A stretch of DNA of 64,000 bases from Calliphora vicina (Eukaryota > Arthropoda > Insecta > Diptera > Calliphoridae): positions 128,726,226 through 128,790,225 of the forward strand of contig NC_088780.1 of assembly GCF_958450345.1 (NCBI RefSeq), in the 5' to 3' direction. Shown one piece after another: positions 21,979 to 33,189 of the stretch. The notes under the pieces are model-generated. The model had not been told where the DNA came from. It did no database searches and saw only the letters and a list, made by a program, of their open reading frames with translations. The first letter of the stretch is position 1, and every line of letters starts with the position of its first letter. Position numbers and translations under genes: made by a program.

Positions 21979-23057
21979 TGGGCAATTCCATGTCTTCGTA
22001 CGTGACATTTGTAAGCTTATAGAGTGGAATAGATTTTGCAAAAATAAGAGTATCTGAAAAATAATTTGGTCTTTATGTTCCATTCATAGGGTACTATATT
22101 TTATAAAAAAAAATAATAAGTTCTTTCGAAACATTGTTGTCCAAAATATCGAGCGAAATAAGGCTATATCGCACGTGACATAAAACTGAAGTAATTTTGA
22201 GGTACATGTAGAAATATGTGAAAATTTTCGAATCGTGAGAGGCGTTATGTTTTCTTTTATTTTCTTACACAAAACCAAATATTTTTTCTCTACAATCCGT
22301 CATATTTAAATAAAAACAATCTTTGAATGATTTTATAATTAATAAAATTTAATAGATTTTTCTCATACGGTAAAACAATGCCAAGTGAACCAATTTTAAA
22401 AATCGATGTCTTCCGATCGGGATGAAATTTGCACCGAGGATAGTAACTCAGACACAATTTTTCAACAAGATCGGTCGAGAACTCTCTGAGTTAGAGGGGG
22501 TCAAAGTTTGACATTTTGGTCAAGCATTGCATATTTTGAGTTACAAAACATTTATTTTGATAGATATCCCACTTGCATTCCACTAAGCGACTAAATAGGT
22601 CTTCAAGAAAAATATCTGTGCTTTCTGTTGAGCAAAAAAACAAAATAAAAAGAGGGCCCATTTCGAGAAAAAAGTCAACAAAGTTGTTGATTTTACAAAA
22701 AAAGTCAAAAATTGCATGTTTTGAGTTACAAAACATTTTTTTTGATAGAGTAAATATCTAAGCTTTATTCTAAGAAAAAGAAAAAAAAAAGGTCCATTTT
22801 GAAAAAAAAGTCAAAAAAGTTTTTGATTTCGGAAAAAAATATTAAGTTTTATTTTTTTTTGTAAATATTTTTAGCCTTAAACATACCAATTAAATTAAAA
22901 AAATTAAATATCAGTTTAAGCTATTATTTTTGCCCTAAAAATGTTGTAATAAGCTCTAAATACCTTCACATAGTAACCATTTAGTGTTTTCTCCTATTCA
23001 AATCATCTTTAAAGAAAAGTTTCAAGGGTTTTTGTTTTTTCAGTCGTGGATTGCCCA
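21979..23057. mobile_element. 'TGGGCAATTCCA' element with a nested foldback fragment
   Basis: Starts ATATATGGGCAATTCCATGT and ends GTGGATTGCCCATATG. Its flanks align with 41955-43295: the left block includes AAAAATAATTTGGTC, AGGGTACT(A/G)TATTTTA and TTCGAAACATTGTTGTC. The right block includes AAATACCTTCACATAGTA, TTAGTGTTTTCTCCTATTC and GGGTTTTTGTTTTTTCAGTC. About 485 bp of foldback-family sequence (22382-22866) sits in the middle, where the other copy has different DNA. AT-rich borders obscure any duplication. Superfamily unknown. Its ends resemble those of the foldback element (TGGGGCATTTCATGTC), hinting at kinship. Confidence 0.8.
22382..22866 (+). mobile_element. foldback-family fragment
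   Basis: It begins CCAAGTGAACCAATTTTAAA then ATCGATGTCTTCCGATCGGG, as in the arm of the 12050-14550 element. It runs on through ACTCTCTGAGTTAGAGGGGG to inverted copies of the 175-bp unit (ATTTTGATAGATATCCCACT). About 80-90% similar by eye to the big element, with an internal deletion. It is a possible pairing target for RNA from the foldback. Confidence 0.8.
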
Positions 23058-24754
23058 TATGTGTGTCCAAAAATTGAGGAATGGGTTTTATATTCTAACA
23101 TTTTTATGGTTTAATTTGCCATTACATTTTTTTTTTGTCAATTCACCACAGTTCAAGATTTTTTTTTTTATAGTTTCTGCTTTTTATTTATATTTTTTTC
23201 TTCCATTGAGAAAAATTTTGATTTTTGGTTTTATTGCTGATTTTATGACTTTTAAACAAGCGTACTTTTTTCAGTTGTCGTTTCCGAAATTGTTCTGGTA
23301 GTTATATCCATGATTTCATTTCAATTTCAGCAATTTTTTTTATTTTTGTTGGTTCTTTGGCTTGTATTAGTATTAGTGATTGTGTGCGTGCAGTTTGTAA
23401 GTGGTCATAAAAATATTGGCGCCATATTTGGTTTTGTTGCTTTTAAATGTCTTTAGTGGAACATTTTATTTTGTTGCAGAATTTGATTACTTTTCTGGTA
23501 TGAGTTTTTCTAGTAATTTTGCTTTCAATTTTCTTGTTGCAAGGTTTTAATATGTAAAAATTTATGATTTTACAGTAGTTGTTTCTGTATACATAGCAAC
23601 TATGAATTGTAACATCAGGGTTAACGAAAATATTGTTAATAAGAGTAAATTCAAACATTTTCGAAAAATATTGAAACTGTAGTCACATCAAACAAAAAAC
23701 ATGGGTATATTAAATATTAAAAATATGTTTTGAAATTAACAAGATTTTTTTTTATTAATTTGATATCTGTACTTATCTTTTAACTTATAGATTTTATCCA
23801 TCATAAAGTTTGTTCACTTAAAGTTTTGTACTTTTTGCCGAAAAGTTATATGGTGGAATAAAAATTAATCTAATATTTTTTGATTTTTTAAGTTTTTATT
23901 AATCAAATGTAATATTGACAACAACTTATAGAATATTTTGTAATTTGCTACAATTTTAATTATGTTTGGTTGATTTTAGGGAACCAGGAAGAAATCAAGA
24001 ATATTGTATTGTAAAAATACAACAAAACGTCCATAAACTCTTTTAAAAATTTGTTTAGATTTTGTTCTTATTAAAAGGAAATATACATATGTGAACTAGT
24101 CCTTTAATACAAATCATTCGGTCATATCAAATCTATGTATATTATAATATTTTAATATATTTATGTATGAAGCCAAAATGAATATGAATGCTTTCATTTT
24201 ATTTGATACAAAAATCTTACAATTTAATAAACCAAAATACACCTTTCTCAATAAGCATGTTTACTGGAATTCAAGTTGAAAGCAAGTATAATTCAAGCCT
24301 TGAACTATAGTAAGCAATTGAATTACAGTTGTATTACACTATATTTCAATATCATTCTCCAGTAAAAAGGAAACAGAAATTCCAGCCATATGTTTTTTAT
24401 TTGAAAAATATTTAATTTTTTCAAATATATTTCAAGTTTAAAACATAATTACATTTGCATTCAAGTCAAAATCCAACAAAATGTTCAAGTGTTTGAATTT
24501 TTGGGGCTTTATTACTTATTGGGTTATAATTTCAAAAATATTCTTAAATATTACACAAAATGTATTTCGAATTTGGAAGTATTGAATACAGTATATGCAG
24601 GGGTTTACATATAGATATTCTGTTTTACTATAGAGTTCGGACATACTTAAGCTTTGTTTTGAAGGTTGTCAGATCTAAGAATATTGTCAGATAAATGTAC
24701 AACAGATATCTTAAAATCGTGTGAACTTACTATTTCTGTCTGCCAATAATATCA
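23058..24754. other. T-rich and AT-rich non-coding DNA
   Basis: The first 350 bp are strongly T-rich on the plus strand, which creates a 105-codon hydrophobic reading frame of no credibility. No element boundaries or genes were recognised beyond it. Confidence 0.55.
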
Positions 24755-25029
24755 GAGATAGCTAGGGTATTCATTCGACTAATGATCGTTCGATTAATTG
24801 AATAATTTCTTACGAATAATTATTCGAACAATTTAAAAATGGCCGTTTTCGAATAACGAATAATTCGAACAATTTTATGTAGAATCATCGAATAAAACGA
24901 ATAAGTGTTCATATATATTTAAATTTATTAAATTGCTTAAAATTTTTTATTATTTCAAATTTAAATAAGTAATAATGACTCACAAAAATTGTATTGTTTC
25001 CGAAATTCGACAAATATCTAAAGACAAAG

Positions 25030-25910
25030 GGACTTTCGATCACTGCAGATGAGTGTTCTGATAGCTCCTTCTAAAAAAATATATAAATATTACTGCAAGA
25101 ATTTACAATTCTAAAAAAAAATCTTTCAAAATTTTTATCTTAGGACTTGAACCAATGAAAATAAAAGGTAAGAAATAAAATATTTGTGATGTTGCTGGCG
25201 AAATATTAGAAGAATCGCAATTAGTAATCAAAATTTTAACTTAAGGTAGGGTCACACATGACAAATATTTGACGAAAAAGACGTAGCTACTAAATAAAAT
25301 ACGTTTGAATTCATTTATTTATTTCAAAAACTTATTTAACTTATTATGATTCAAAACAAAAAATTTAGTTTCGCTTTATTTGATGCTGTTTGATCTTACA
25401 AAACACTTGTAAGAATAAACACGTCAAACAAATTTGTTCTAAAAAAGTGGTTACGCTTTTTTGAGCAAATATTTGCCATATGTGACCCTACCTTTAGATT
25501 AAAGTGGAGTTGAATGTGATGGAGAATGTGATTTTGAAACGGTCGTCGAAAGTGATATTGAGGGTGAAATTTATAATGATTACATTGAAATAGATGATGG
25601 CCATGATCTTAAAATGTATGTATATAAGTGATGTTATTAACCGCGTACGTAAGTGTTGCAAAATATTTAATAAATCGAATGATAAACACAAATATTGCAA
25701 ACTAACGCATGGATTTTGAACATCGTTGAACATCTTTGTCTAACATGGTAATAAACTTTTTGCGTATTTGTAAACGCGTCAATCATGCCTTCAAAATAAC
25801 CATGTTCACTGACAATGATATCAAACTTTGGAAAGATTCCCATTATTGTGTAATTCCCAAAGACCACTTTATTAAGCAAAGATTCGACAACGTTGATAGA
25901 GCTTGATGTA
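25030..25910 (+). pseudogene. hAT transposase pseudogene
   Basis: Near 25030-25250, with frameshifts, the plus strand reads FSITADECSDSS, then YINITARIYNSKKKSF, then ILGLEPMK and CDVAGEILEESQLVIKILT. This is the hAT catalytic 'T.DEW(S)S....Y......Y' region with the family's 'GLEPMK...G..I' continuation. After the MITE it gives an acidic segment (GECDFETVVESDIEGEIYND), then VINRVRKCCKIFNKSNDKHK near 25630-25690. Decayed text follows to a stop at about 25905. Multiple stops make it non-functional. The order matches full-length hAT transposases. Confidence 0.75.
25244..25493. mobile_element. MITE with TTA duplication inside the hAT (PIF/Harbinger type)
   Basis: AGGTAGGGTCACACATGACA at the left mirrors TGCCATATGTGACCCTACCT at the right (27 of about 29 bases including AAATATTTG). 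TTA lies directly outside both ends (25241-25243, 25494-25496). A 3-bp TWA duplication with a G-rich end fits PIF/Harbinger MITEs. It is 250 bp and non-coding, and it splits the hAT transposase frame, so it is younger than that copy. Confidence 0.85.
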
Positions 25911-26519
25911 TAATACAGTTTGTTATAAATATTTTAGAAATATTGAATAATTAATTTACTAAAGAATTAGTTACTCAATTTAAAACCCGAATTAATGAAC
26001 GACATAAAAAAGTTCTTAATACGTTTATATTGTATTTGAATTCAGATCATGTCCAACTAGCTCAAATTGTTTAAAGCATAGTTCCAAAACGGAAACTAAT
26101 GGGATTGCTAGTCAATTGTTTTGTAGATTGTTCGGGAATTAATCGGATCAGAATATTTCTGCTGAAAATTTAATGACGGGCTTTATTTTCGAATGTTTTT
26201 TAACATTATCAATACTTGAATTGTTAACTTTAACGTTATTTTTTGTTTTTCTTTAACAATAAAATATTAAAAAACCGACTTTCTTTGCTTTTTTAAAAAC
26301 ATTTAAATTATTCGAATAATTCGATTAATTTTAAACGGTGATCGAATTATTTGAACAAATTGAAATCTCTTAATCGAATTATTCGTTTTATTCGAACAAG
26401 AGAAAAATCGAATACCCTATAGATAGCATTGTTAGATTATTGTCCGACTACTAAATAAATAACAATTAAAACATACTACTTTAACTCTTGAGAATATTCA
26501 AGTCATATCTATTGTTATC

Positions 26520-27460
26520 TTCTTCTATATATATAAAAATTAATGTAGCCTGTTTATTTGTGCCTTATAGGAGGCTAATCCACTGGACCGATCCTCTTGA
26601 AATTTTTACTTATGTACATATATCTGGAAGAAACAATAGAATTTCATTTGGGCGTGGCACTTCTCATAAAAACTAAATAGTTATTATGGATTATTTGGTG
26701 AACTATAAAAGTGAAAGCACCAAAACTTCATGGAATTTACTTTGGTAATATTGTGCGCTTCTTTGGCTGAAACTGGACGGATTAGGAAAAATGGCTGTGG
26801 CAATACCCATACCTAGTAAATTTTTATATTTGAATATTTATAGAAATCAATTTTTTATCAGAGCATGAATTTTAATAAAAAATGGGAAGCATAGGAACAG
26901 GGAGTGTGTGCCCTTCGAATATCTGGAGAACAATAGTTCCGTAAATTCTTTAACTGAAAATGGGCGATATTGTATTAGCGGGCGTTGCACCTCCCATAGA
27001 ATTTAAATCCTTAATTTTGAATATCTAAAGAACTATAATCGCAAAAGTTTTTAAAAATTGTACGAAAGGGCGGGTCTGTATTAGTGGGGCATGGCACCTA
27101 TCATACAAAAGTAAATAGTTATTTTTTTTCAGTATCTCGAGAACTATAATTGTGAAAGTTTTCAATCTTTTTATGAATCAATTTCGTATCACTGCATGAA
27201 GTTTAACAAACAAAATGGGAGGGGTCGGAACAGGGGGTGGGTGAGTCAACTCGTTAAACATAAAAAATAAACAGTTATTTCTAGATATCTTGGGAAATAT
27301 AATTACGAGATAATTTAAACTTTGTTCGAATATCTCTTATTATTTTATCATAGTTTGGCTGAAAATGGTCGAGATTTTATTAGTAGGAGCTGCACCTCCC
27401 ATAGATATGATACGAATTTATATAAAATTTTTAAGTGTTGTTACGTACCTCAGAAAACGC
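26520..27460 (+). repeat. dispersed repeat with degenerate internal tandem units
   Basis: It opens TATATATAAAAATTAATGTA, then GCCTGTTTATTTGTGCCTTA and CCACTGGACCGATCCTCTTG. The opening is like that of an insect repeat class in which a generic 'tatataaaaa.. gtctgtttgtttg...actggaccgatt' start is common (from memory). Units recur, each with 'GAAAATGGGCGATATTGTAT TAG' and 'TGCACCTCCCATA'-like text, near 26650, 26960, 27070 and 27360, giving a loose period of about 200-300 bp. A similar GC-richer piece is at 35435-35760. Confidence 0.55.
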
Positions 27461-28184
27461 TTTAATGAATTTAATAATATTTGTTGACAGCGAGATATTT
27501 AAGATATGACGTGGCTTACCCTCATGTGTGGTTTTCCACACATATGTAATTTCAATACATATATAGGTAAAACCATAAACTTATTATTTCTGGTAAATCA
27601 TGATTTTAACTACGAAAATATAGTGTTGCTTGTGTTAAATACATAGACATACAGTATGTGTGGAAAACAACTCACGAGCTTAAACATCGTAAGTTTTTTT
27701 TTAAGATGCTTTGAGGATTAAAAATGAATAAATCTACTTTTGGAAGAATTATGGGAAGTTGCAATTAATTTATCTTTAACCAATTTACTGCCATTGCTCT
27801 TTTCTTTACTCCAACTTAATATTATTTTTTGTTACTTTTTTTGCTTTTCTGTCACCACAAACGCTAATAGTGTTTTCATGTTTTATGTCTCCATCTCTCT
27901 GTTTTTCTTATTTTTTGTTCAACTTTATGCTCGTGGTAAATTTACCCAGCATGACATTTATGTATTAAGGATTAACTTACAAAGCAGAGAAGTACTTAGG
28001 AAAGGAATATGTTTATATTGTGTTTGTGTGTTTGTAAGGGTGGGTGTGTTAGTATTATTTAAGTACAAAATGAGGAAAAAAATTATAAACACAACATCAG
28101 ACACACATGAGTATTAAGTATTATTGCAAAGTACATTTACTCATATAGTGTACATTTAGCTACACTAATGTAAATTCGTAACCT
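27461..28184. other. non-coding DNA
   Basis: Contains the longest reading frame in the window (27740-28117, 125 codons), which is hydrophobic, T-rich and unrecognisable; I do not treat it as a gene. At 27527-27567 lies a GTGTGGTTTTCCACACATATGTAATTTC-like segment with a mirror at 30175-30210. Confidence 0.5.
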
Positions 28185-28187
28185 ATA

Positions 28188-28260
28188 GAGTTTCCAAAAA
28201 ACCGAAAAAATTCAAAACCGCGGTTTGGGTTTTAAAAAATTGAAAATGGATCAGTTTTGG
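28188..28260 (+). mobile_element. end of an 'AACCGCGGTTT' hAT-like element
   Basis: GAGTTTCCAAAAAACCGAAA, then AAAACCGCGGTTTGGGTTTT. Mirror image of the piece at 8865-8938. The partner end was not identified, so only a terminal fragment is annotated. Confidence 0.55.
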
Positions 28261-29107
28261 CATTTTTCATTTATGACTGCCAGAAGACATCAAACTAATA
28301 TTATTTGTCAAATAACTATCATAACAGCAACCTTTTTTATAGCTTTTTTTATATTATTTTTGTGAATATTCAAGAAAGATTCGAAAAACTGATCCAATAA
28401 TATTTTTAATTCTCTGATAATAATTCTCTACAATAAAAATTTGTTTTCAAAAAATTGTATTTTCACAGTTTACTAAATGCCATAGTACAATTATAAGAAT
28501 ACTTTGGATATATTTTCGTGTCTAAAATCTTGTTATTCACTATTAGGTTTGAATTTTATATCCAAATAGATGAAAATTAACTTATAAGTAAATAACTAGT
28601 ATATTTTCCTATAAAAATAGTTGAAAAGTAAAAGTAAAAAAATAGTTGAAAAAGAACGAAGCTTTCATAAAATGTATGCATAAAATATATATTTTTTTAA
28701 ATATTTGTGTATGTTTTAATAAAAAGTTACGCTTTACTTTTTATTTTTTTCGTTATTTTTAAAATTCAACAATAGGTTTTTGAATTTTTTTCTATGAAAA
28801 CCTATATTATCTTGCACAGTATTTTAAACACAATTTTATATAGACAAAGATGAGACAATATCTGTTAAAATCGGTTTATATTTGCAAAAAATATTGAATT
28901 TTTTGGAAATTAACGATAGAAAAGATATGAAAGGTTGAATAACTTTTACAATTTTCCTCCAATTTGAATAATTAGAACCATATTTTCTTAAGAACTAATT
29001 TTTCTTTATACATTCGTATATATTTTTTTAAGCTTTCATATCAGAATAAGCAATGAAAAGGGACTAAAATCAAAAAAGTTGATAAATTAATTTTTTTTTA
29101 GATATTT
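28261..29107. other. AT-rich non-coding DNA
   Basis: AT-rich, with no recognised gene. It may be the interior of one of the neighbouring hAT-like fragments, but nothing coding remains. Confidence 0.5.
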
Positions 29108-29237
29108 TTAACAAAAATAATACTTGTAACTTAAAAATTTATCCAAAACTGTACGCCATTTAAAAAACCAGTTAAAAAATTTAAAGTCGGACAAAAACTG
29201 ACTAAGCGACTGGTCGATAAGTCGACGAACATCACTG
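29108..29237 (-). mobile_element. hAT terminus (CAGTGATGTTCGTCGAC)
   Basis: Read on the minus strand from 29237: CAGTGATGTTCGTCGACTTA, then TCGACCAGTCGCTTAGTCAG, then TTTTTGTCCGAC. This is a hAT-type end whose first eleven bases match the element at 10472. The opposite end was not found, so no duplication can be read. Confidence 0.6.
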
Positions 29238-29529
29238 TAAACGGTTTTTTTAGAATAACTTCTGAATTTGAGGGTGTTTCTGAAATTTTTTGACACAATT
29301 TGTAATGTACTCAGCAAGACCTACTTATAACCCACGCTAGGTCGTTTTCCAAGTTTTTTTCCATCGTAGCACCGTGTTTTCGTAGTTGATAAATCGAAAT
29401 TGCATTGAATACTAATATATAATGTTACGTTTTAACCTTTTCGAAACGTTGGTTTATTTCCTTTAAATAAACCGGATACTTTTGATTGCAAATAAAAGCC
29501 GTTTAGTAGTTTGAAAATTGTAACAACTC

Positions 29530-29539
29530 TTTATTTATT
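29530..29539 (-). terminator. AATAAA polyadenylation signals in the LTR
   Basis: Two overlapping AATAAA hexamers on the minus strand, about 190 bases downstream of the TATA box, placed as expected for the R region of an LTR. Confidence 0.6.
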
Positions 29540-29731
29540 TAAAATGTACAACAGCAGAATTAAATAGTCACTCAGTGTTTTTTATACACGATTATAAATT
29601 TGCAGAAATACAGACACTCTATATAATGTACACGAATTCACTTGAAAATACAGCACACTTAAAGGCACTCAGTTGATGTTTATTCGAATAGCGTCTTTGA
29701 TAAACTAACTAACGACTGCAACCTCTGCCTT

Positions 29732-29739
29732 TATTTATA
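29732..29739 (-). promoter_or_regulatory. TATA box of the LTR
   Basis: TATAAATA on the minus strand, followed about 20-25 bases downstream by GCAGTCGTTAG, which resembles an insect initiator. Direction agrees with the LTR. Activity unknown. Confidence 0.55.
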
Positions 29740-29976
29740 ACACTGCCATCTGCACTCTAGATTGCTCTTTAACTGTCTAGAGCTTTCTAATACATACGCC
29801 ATCTGTGGTGTACTTTCTACAATGTTCTTTAACTGAATATTCGAATTCGAATACACGGTCGCAGCAAACAGCGTTGCTATACTTACAATCAATGGTTATT
29901 CAATGTTAATAATGCCCACAGATATGTTACAGTTTGCTATTACAGCACTATTTGAAACCATTATGTTACTTTTAAA

Positions 29977-30120
29977 TCAGCCGTTAAACTCGTTGTATTT
30001 GAATTCAGGTACAATTTTGTAACAATACATTTGATCTCCAATGACAAGTTTACCGTCAATAACATAATTATACATATTTGTATTATTATAACAAATTGGT
30101 TTATCTTCAATATACAACAT
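29977..30120 (-). CDS. 47-codon frame upstream of the LTR, unrecognised
   Basis: A minus-strand frame, ATG at 30118-30120 and TGA at 29977-29979, encoding 47 residues. It has four cysteines and a low-complexity-free composition (starts MLYIEDKPICYNN, ends VPEFKYNEFNG). It lies 45 bp inside the LTR's internal side and in the LTR's sense direction. Continuing upstream with a frameshift gives HCRVFLDVFKSPYNC, so the frame was probably longer. It could be the last part of the retroelement's terminal gene; I cannot name the family. The frame could also be chance. Confidence 0.35.
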   Translation of the reverse strand: MLYIEDKPICYNNTNMYNYVIDGKLVIGDQMYCYKIVPEFKYNEFNG

Positions 30121-31284
30121 TTGCAGTTATAAGGACTTTTAAAAACGTCCAGAAAAACTCTGCAGTGCAAAATACATAGAAATTACATATGTGTGAAAAA
30201 CCACACTTACGGTAATCAACGTTACTTTTTTAATAGTTTGCTATCAAATAATTTGTTTAATCAGTTAGTACATTTTCTGTGCTAAGTTATTTAAAATTAT
30301 GTATTGATATTATTATGAAATTTAAAGTTAATGATTTGAATCTGGGATTACCTAGCCCTACCATGACTTTTCAATATTATTCATAACCTACTAATATAAG
30401 GTTTATTTCGGTCAAAGGAATGCTAAAAATGTTGATATCAAATAATGAATGAATTCGAATTTACGAGTATGTTTAGAAGACTGAAGTAACCATTTAGGTA
30501 AAATGGATGTAGGATTATTCTGAAAAAATTTAAGCTAAAAAATCGAATTAAATCCGTAAAATATATTTAAAGATCTAACATTTTTGTAAAAAATCAGAAA
30601 AATTCTCGCTAGTGTTAAGAGAAAATAATGTGAATTTTCATTTCGGTTTCTATTTTTGATCACCCTAACATACACACTTTCCTTCACATTATAACATATG
30701 TGATGGGATTTAATATACTTTTACTTTTTTACACTTTATTCGCTGCTTCGTATGGGTGAGTCTGCGGTTTTGTACACGTTGCTTGTTAGCCTGCATTATA
30801 TATTCTTGGTTAAAAGGCGTATTGTATGGATTTGGAATTTTTTTGTTTGTTTTCTTTGTTTCTTCTCTCTTGTTTTTTGTAGTTTCCACTTGATGATGTT
30901 CATGAGATTTTTAGATTTCAAGAGATTTGCGGTCAATTCATTTTCTTTTTACTGGTGGATTTGTAAACCAATTATTTTTTCCATATGAAATGGATCTATT
31001 TCATTGACTTACTTTTAGTACGCTTTTTTTGGTGAAAGGTTTGCTTAGTTAAAAGACTATTTATTACGTTGTATTTAGTGTTTTTCTAAAGAGTGTAGGA
31101 GTTTTCAACCCGCTAAGGGAGCAGTAAAACAAGTCGGTGTTTTAGTTGCAAAAAAATTTCTTTTCAGTGCTTACTTATAACTACTTATGTAAGTCTTATT
31201 TTTTCTCATTTTTAAGCAGACTTGGAAGCGAGCATTATATGGGAGCTATGGCTAATTGTGAACCGAACGTTATAGAATTTAGTG
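30121..31284. other. non-coding DNA
   Basis: AT-rich. A T-rich stretch at 30752-30988 gives a hydrophobic reading frame without family resemblance. No gene supported. Confidence 0.5.
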
Positions 31285-31298
31285 ACATGACTTTTGTA

Positions 31299-31790
31299 TA
31301 TGGGGGATTTTTTGTCCAGTGAACCAAGGATGAAATTTGCACCAAAGTTAGACCTATTGGATAGTAATTCAGACACAATTTTCAACAAGATCGGTCAAGA
31401 ACTCTCTGAGTTATAGGCGGTCAAAATATGACATTTTGGCCAAACATGTGTTTTTTTCTCATCCATTACCTTACTTACTTTGCTTAGCAAAATGTGTCCC
31501 AAATAGTTTAGATAGCCATTTCTTCAATCTTTCGAAACAAATATTTAAAAAATAAAGAAAAATTTGTAGTATTTTTTTTCCGAAATCATAAACTTTTTTA
31601 ACGTTTTTTTTCAAAATGGGCCTTTTTTTTGCTTAAAAGAAAGCTTATTTTCCTTGAAGACCTATTTGGTCGCTTAGTGGGATACGAGTGGGATATCTAT
31701 CAAAATAAATATTTTGTAACTCAAAACAAGCTATTTTTGACTAATTTTGCAAAATCAAAATTTTTTTTTACTTTTTTTCAAAATAGAGCA
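31299..31790 (+). mobile_element. foldback-family fragment
   Basis: GTATATGGGGGATTTTTTGT, then CCAGTGAACCAAGGATGAAA, the terminal part of the 12050-14550 element. It continues in the same order: TTCAGACACAATTTTCAACA, AGAACTCTCTGAGTTATAGG, TTTTTTCTCATCCATTACC, one 175-bp unit (GGTCGCTTAGTGGGATACGA), and fades near 31790. A single arm only. By eye clearly more diverged than the two arms of the foldback are from each other. Confidence 0.8.
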
Positions 31791-31924
31791 ATTTTAGTTA
31801 GTGGTTAGTTTTTGGAATTTAAAATTTCTTCTACATTTATTTCTTTTTTCCTTTTTTTATATGAATAATTTTAGGTTGTGGGGGAGGGGGAATTCCTATT
31901 ACCCTCCCCTGGATCCGCGCCTGT

Positions 31925-32205
31925 AGCTAGGTATTGATAAATTTACAACGTAATCATCAAAACATCGAAAAAAATGCGTTAAGTGCTCCCTTTTCTAAGT
32001 AGCTAATTAAAAAAATATACATTTAAGAACCCATATATCCGAAGTGGATAGAAAAATACCCATACCCTGCAGGCTCAGGTATGGCAGATAAAAAAAATTA
32101 AAAATATTCACGGCAATATAAATACCTTCAGTACTGTCTGGATAAAATTTCATCAAAATCGAACAACGGTTCGGGGGTCAGGCATTAATGGGTTAAAAGT
32201 GCATT
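31925..32205 (+). repeat. dispersed repeat, second copy at 17175-17425
   Basis: Starts TATTGATAAATTTACAACGT and continues AGAACCCATATATCCGAAGT, GGCTCAGGTATGGCAGATAA, and GGCATTAATGGGTTAA. About 60 bp are extra after the first block relative to the other copy. Confidence 0.75.
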
Positions 32206-33184
32206 TCATCAAGTTGACCCAATTTTGGTACTTAAAATTGTAAATTTCCAATTTTTCATTTTAAAAATGCATTAATTCCTAAAGCTCACTTTTCATTAAT
32301 TTTAGCCAGAAATTGGTGTTTTATAAAATTTGGCCAGTTTTACAAGTAGTCGATGCTTTCCATTCAGACAGTAATTTTCAATAATGTCTAATTACCTAGC
32401 TCACTCCTATTTATATATTGTTGGGTACTTTGGCATGATTGTGCTCTTAGTAATGTAAAGAGACGTCAATTGGTTACTTCATACATCACAGGTAATCCAG
32501 CTAAGTTATAAAGCCTAAGTAATAAAGATTAACTTAACATTTTTATTTCCTACTACACTTTAGTAATCAGTTATTTTACCAGAAGTATTCTATTACATAG
32601 TCATTTTCCATCCATGTCACTTTAGAGATAAATAATTTTATCCACTACAAATTTAAATAAATATATATTTAAGGACCAGTTACTTTACTCATCACTTAGG
32701 GAGAGTCCATATTACTGTATATTAAATGTGACTTTGAAAATTATTTTGTTTTATACTTTAGAATCTAAAGTTTAGATATTAGTTATTTTACTTATGCTAA
32801 GTAATCTAGAGTTGATCAATTGTATTTAATTTGTTTTTAATAGAAAAAAGTAAACTCGATTTTGAATCGGTATAGTTTGAAGACAGTCAACCAGATTTGC
32901 TGGGTCCTTAAAAATTCTTATAAAATAAAAAAGATAAGGTATACTTTTTTGTATTTTATATGGTGTAGGGTATAAAATTATTTACAAAATAAATATATAA
33001 CCCAACAGATTATGACGTTGATAAAGTGTTTGATGTCAATGTCATTATATGTTGTTAAAAAGTGGCGTTGGAAAAGATGCGACACGACAAGACACATTTA
33101 CCAAAACAGACAATAACAAACTCTCAAGCAATAATGGCAGTGACACAACAGCAATTTGAGAATAAGTACAAATAGATACATATG
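32206..33184. other. non-coding DNA with a repeat tail
   Basis: At 32940-32978 is a TATGGTGTAGGGTATAAAAT tail like that of the 52063-52781 element. The rest is AT-rich without a recognised feature. Confidence 0.5.
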
Positions 33185-33189
33185 CATTA

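Larger units (their letters stand above)
24763..26419 (+). mobile_element. hAT transposon relic, TAGGGTATTC ends
   Basis: Starts TAGGGTATTCATTCG and ends CGAATACCCTA. The 8-bp flanks GAGATAGC and TAGATAGC (24755-24762, 26420-26427) differ at one base. The subterminal regions are dense in ATTCGAATAAT-like short inverted motifs (24795-24905 and 26305-26400). The interior encodes a decayed hAT transposase on the plus strand and is interrupted by a 250-bp MITE at 25244-25493. Confidence 0.85.
29423..29931 (-). mobile_element. retrotransposon LTR, minus orientation
   Basis: On the minus strand it begins TGTAACATATCTGTGGGC and ends AAAACGTAACA (TG...CA). It holds a TATAAATA box at 29732-29739 and overlapping AATAAA signals at 29530-29539, giving a U3-R-U5 order within 509 bp. 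No second LTR, no primer-binding site next to 29422 and no purine tract next to 29932 were seen. The bases outside the ends do not form a duplication. So it is a solo LTR, or one LTR of a truncated copy; the short frame at 29977-30120 would then be residual internal sequence. Gypsy- or BEL-type is not distinguishable. Confidence 0.75.

Noticed and set aside
22984..23301. 105-codon plus-strand frame rich in F and L
   Set aside because: Spans the end of a transposon and a T-rich run; composition alone explains it.
27740..28117. Longest reading frame (125 codons, plus strand)
   Set aside because: T-rich hydrophobic composition, no family resemblance, no second coding frame or splice context. 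Expected by chance in this composition.
29423..30240. Complete LTR retrotransposon
   Set aside because: No second LTR, no primer-binding site, no purine tract and no gag-pol text nearby.
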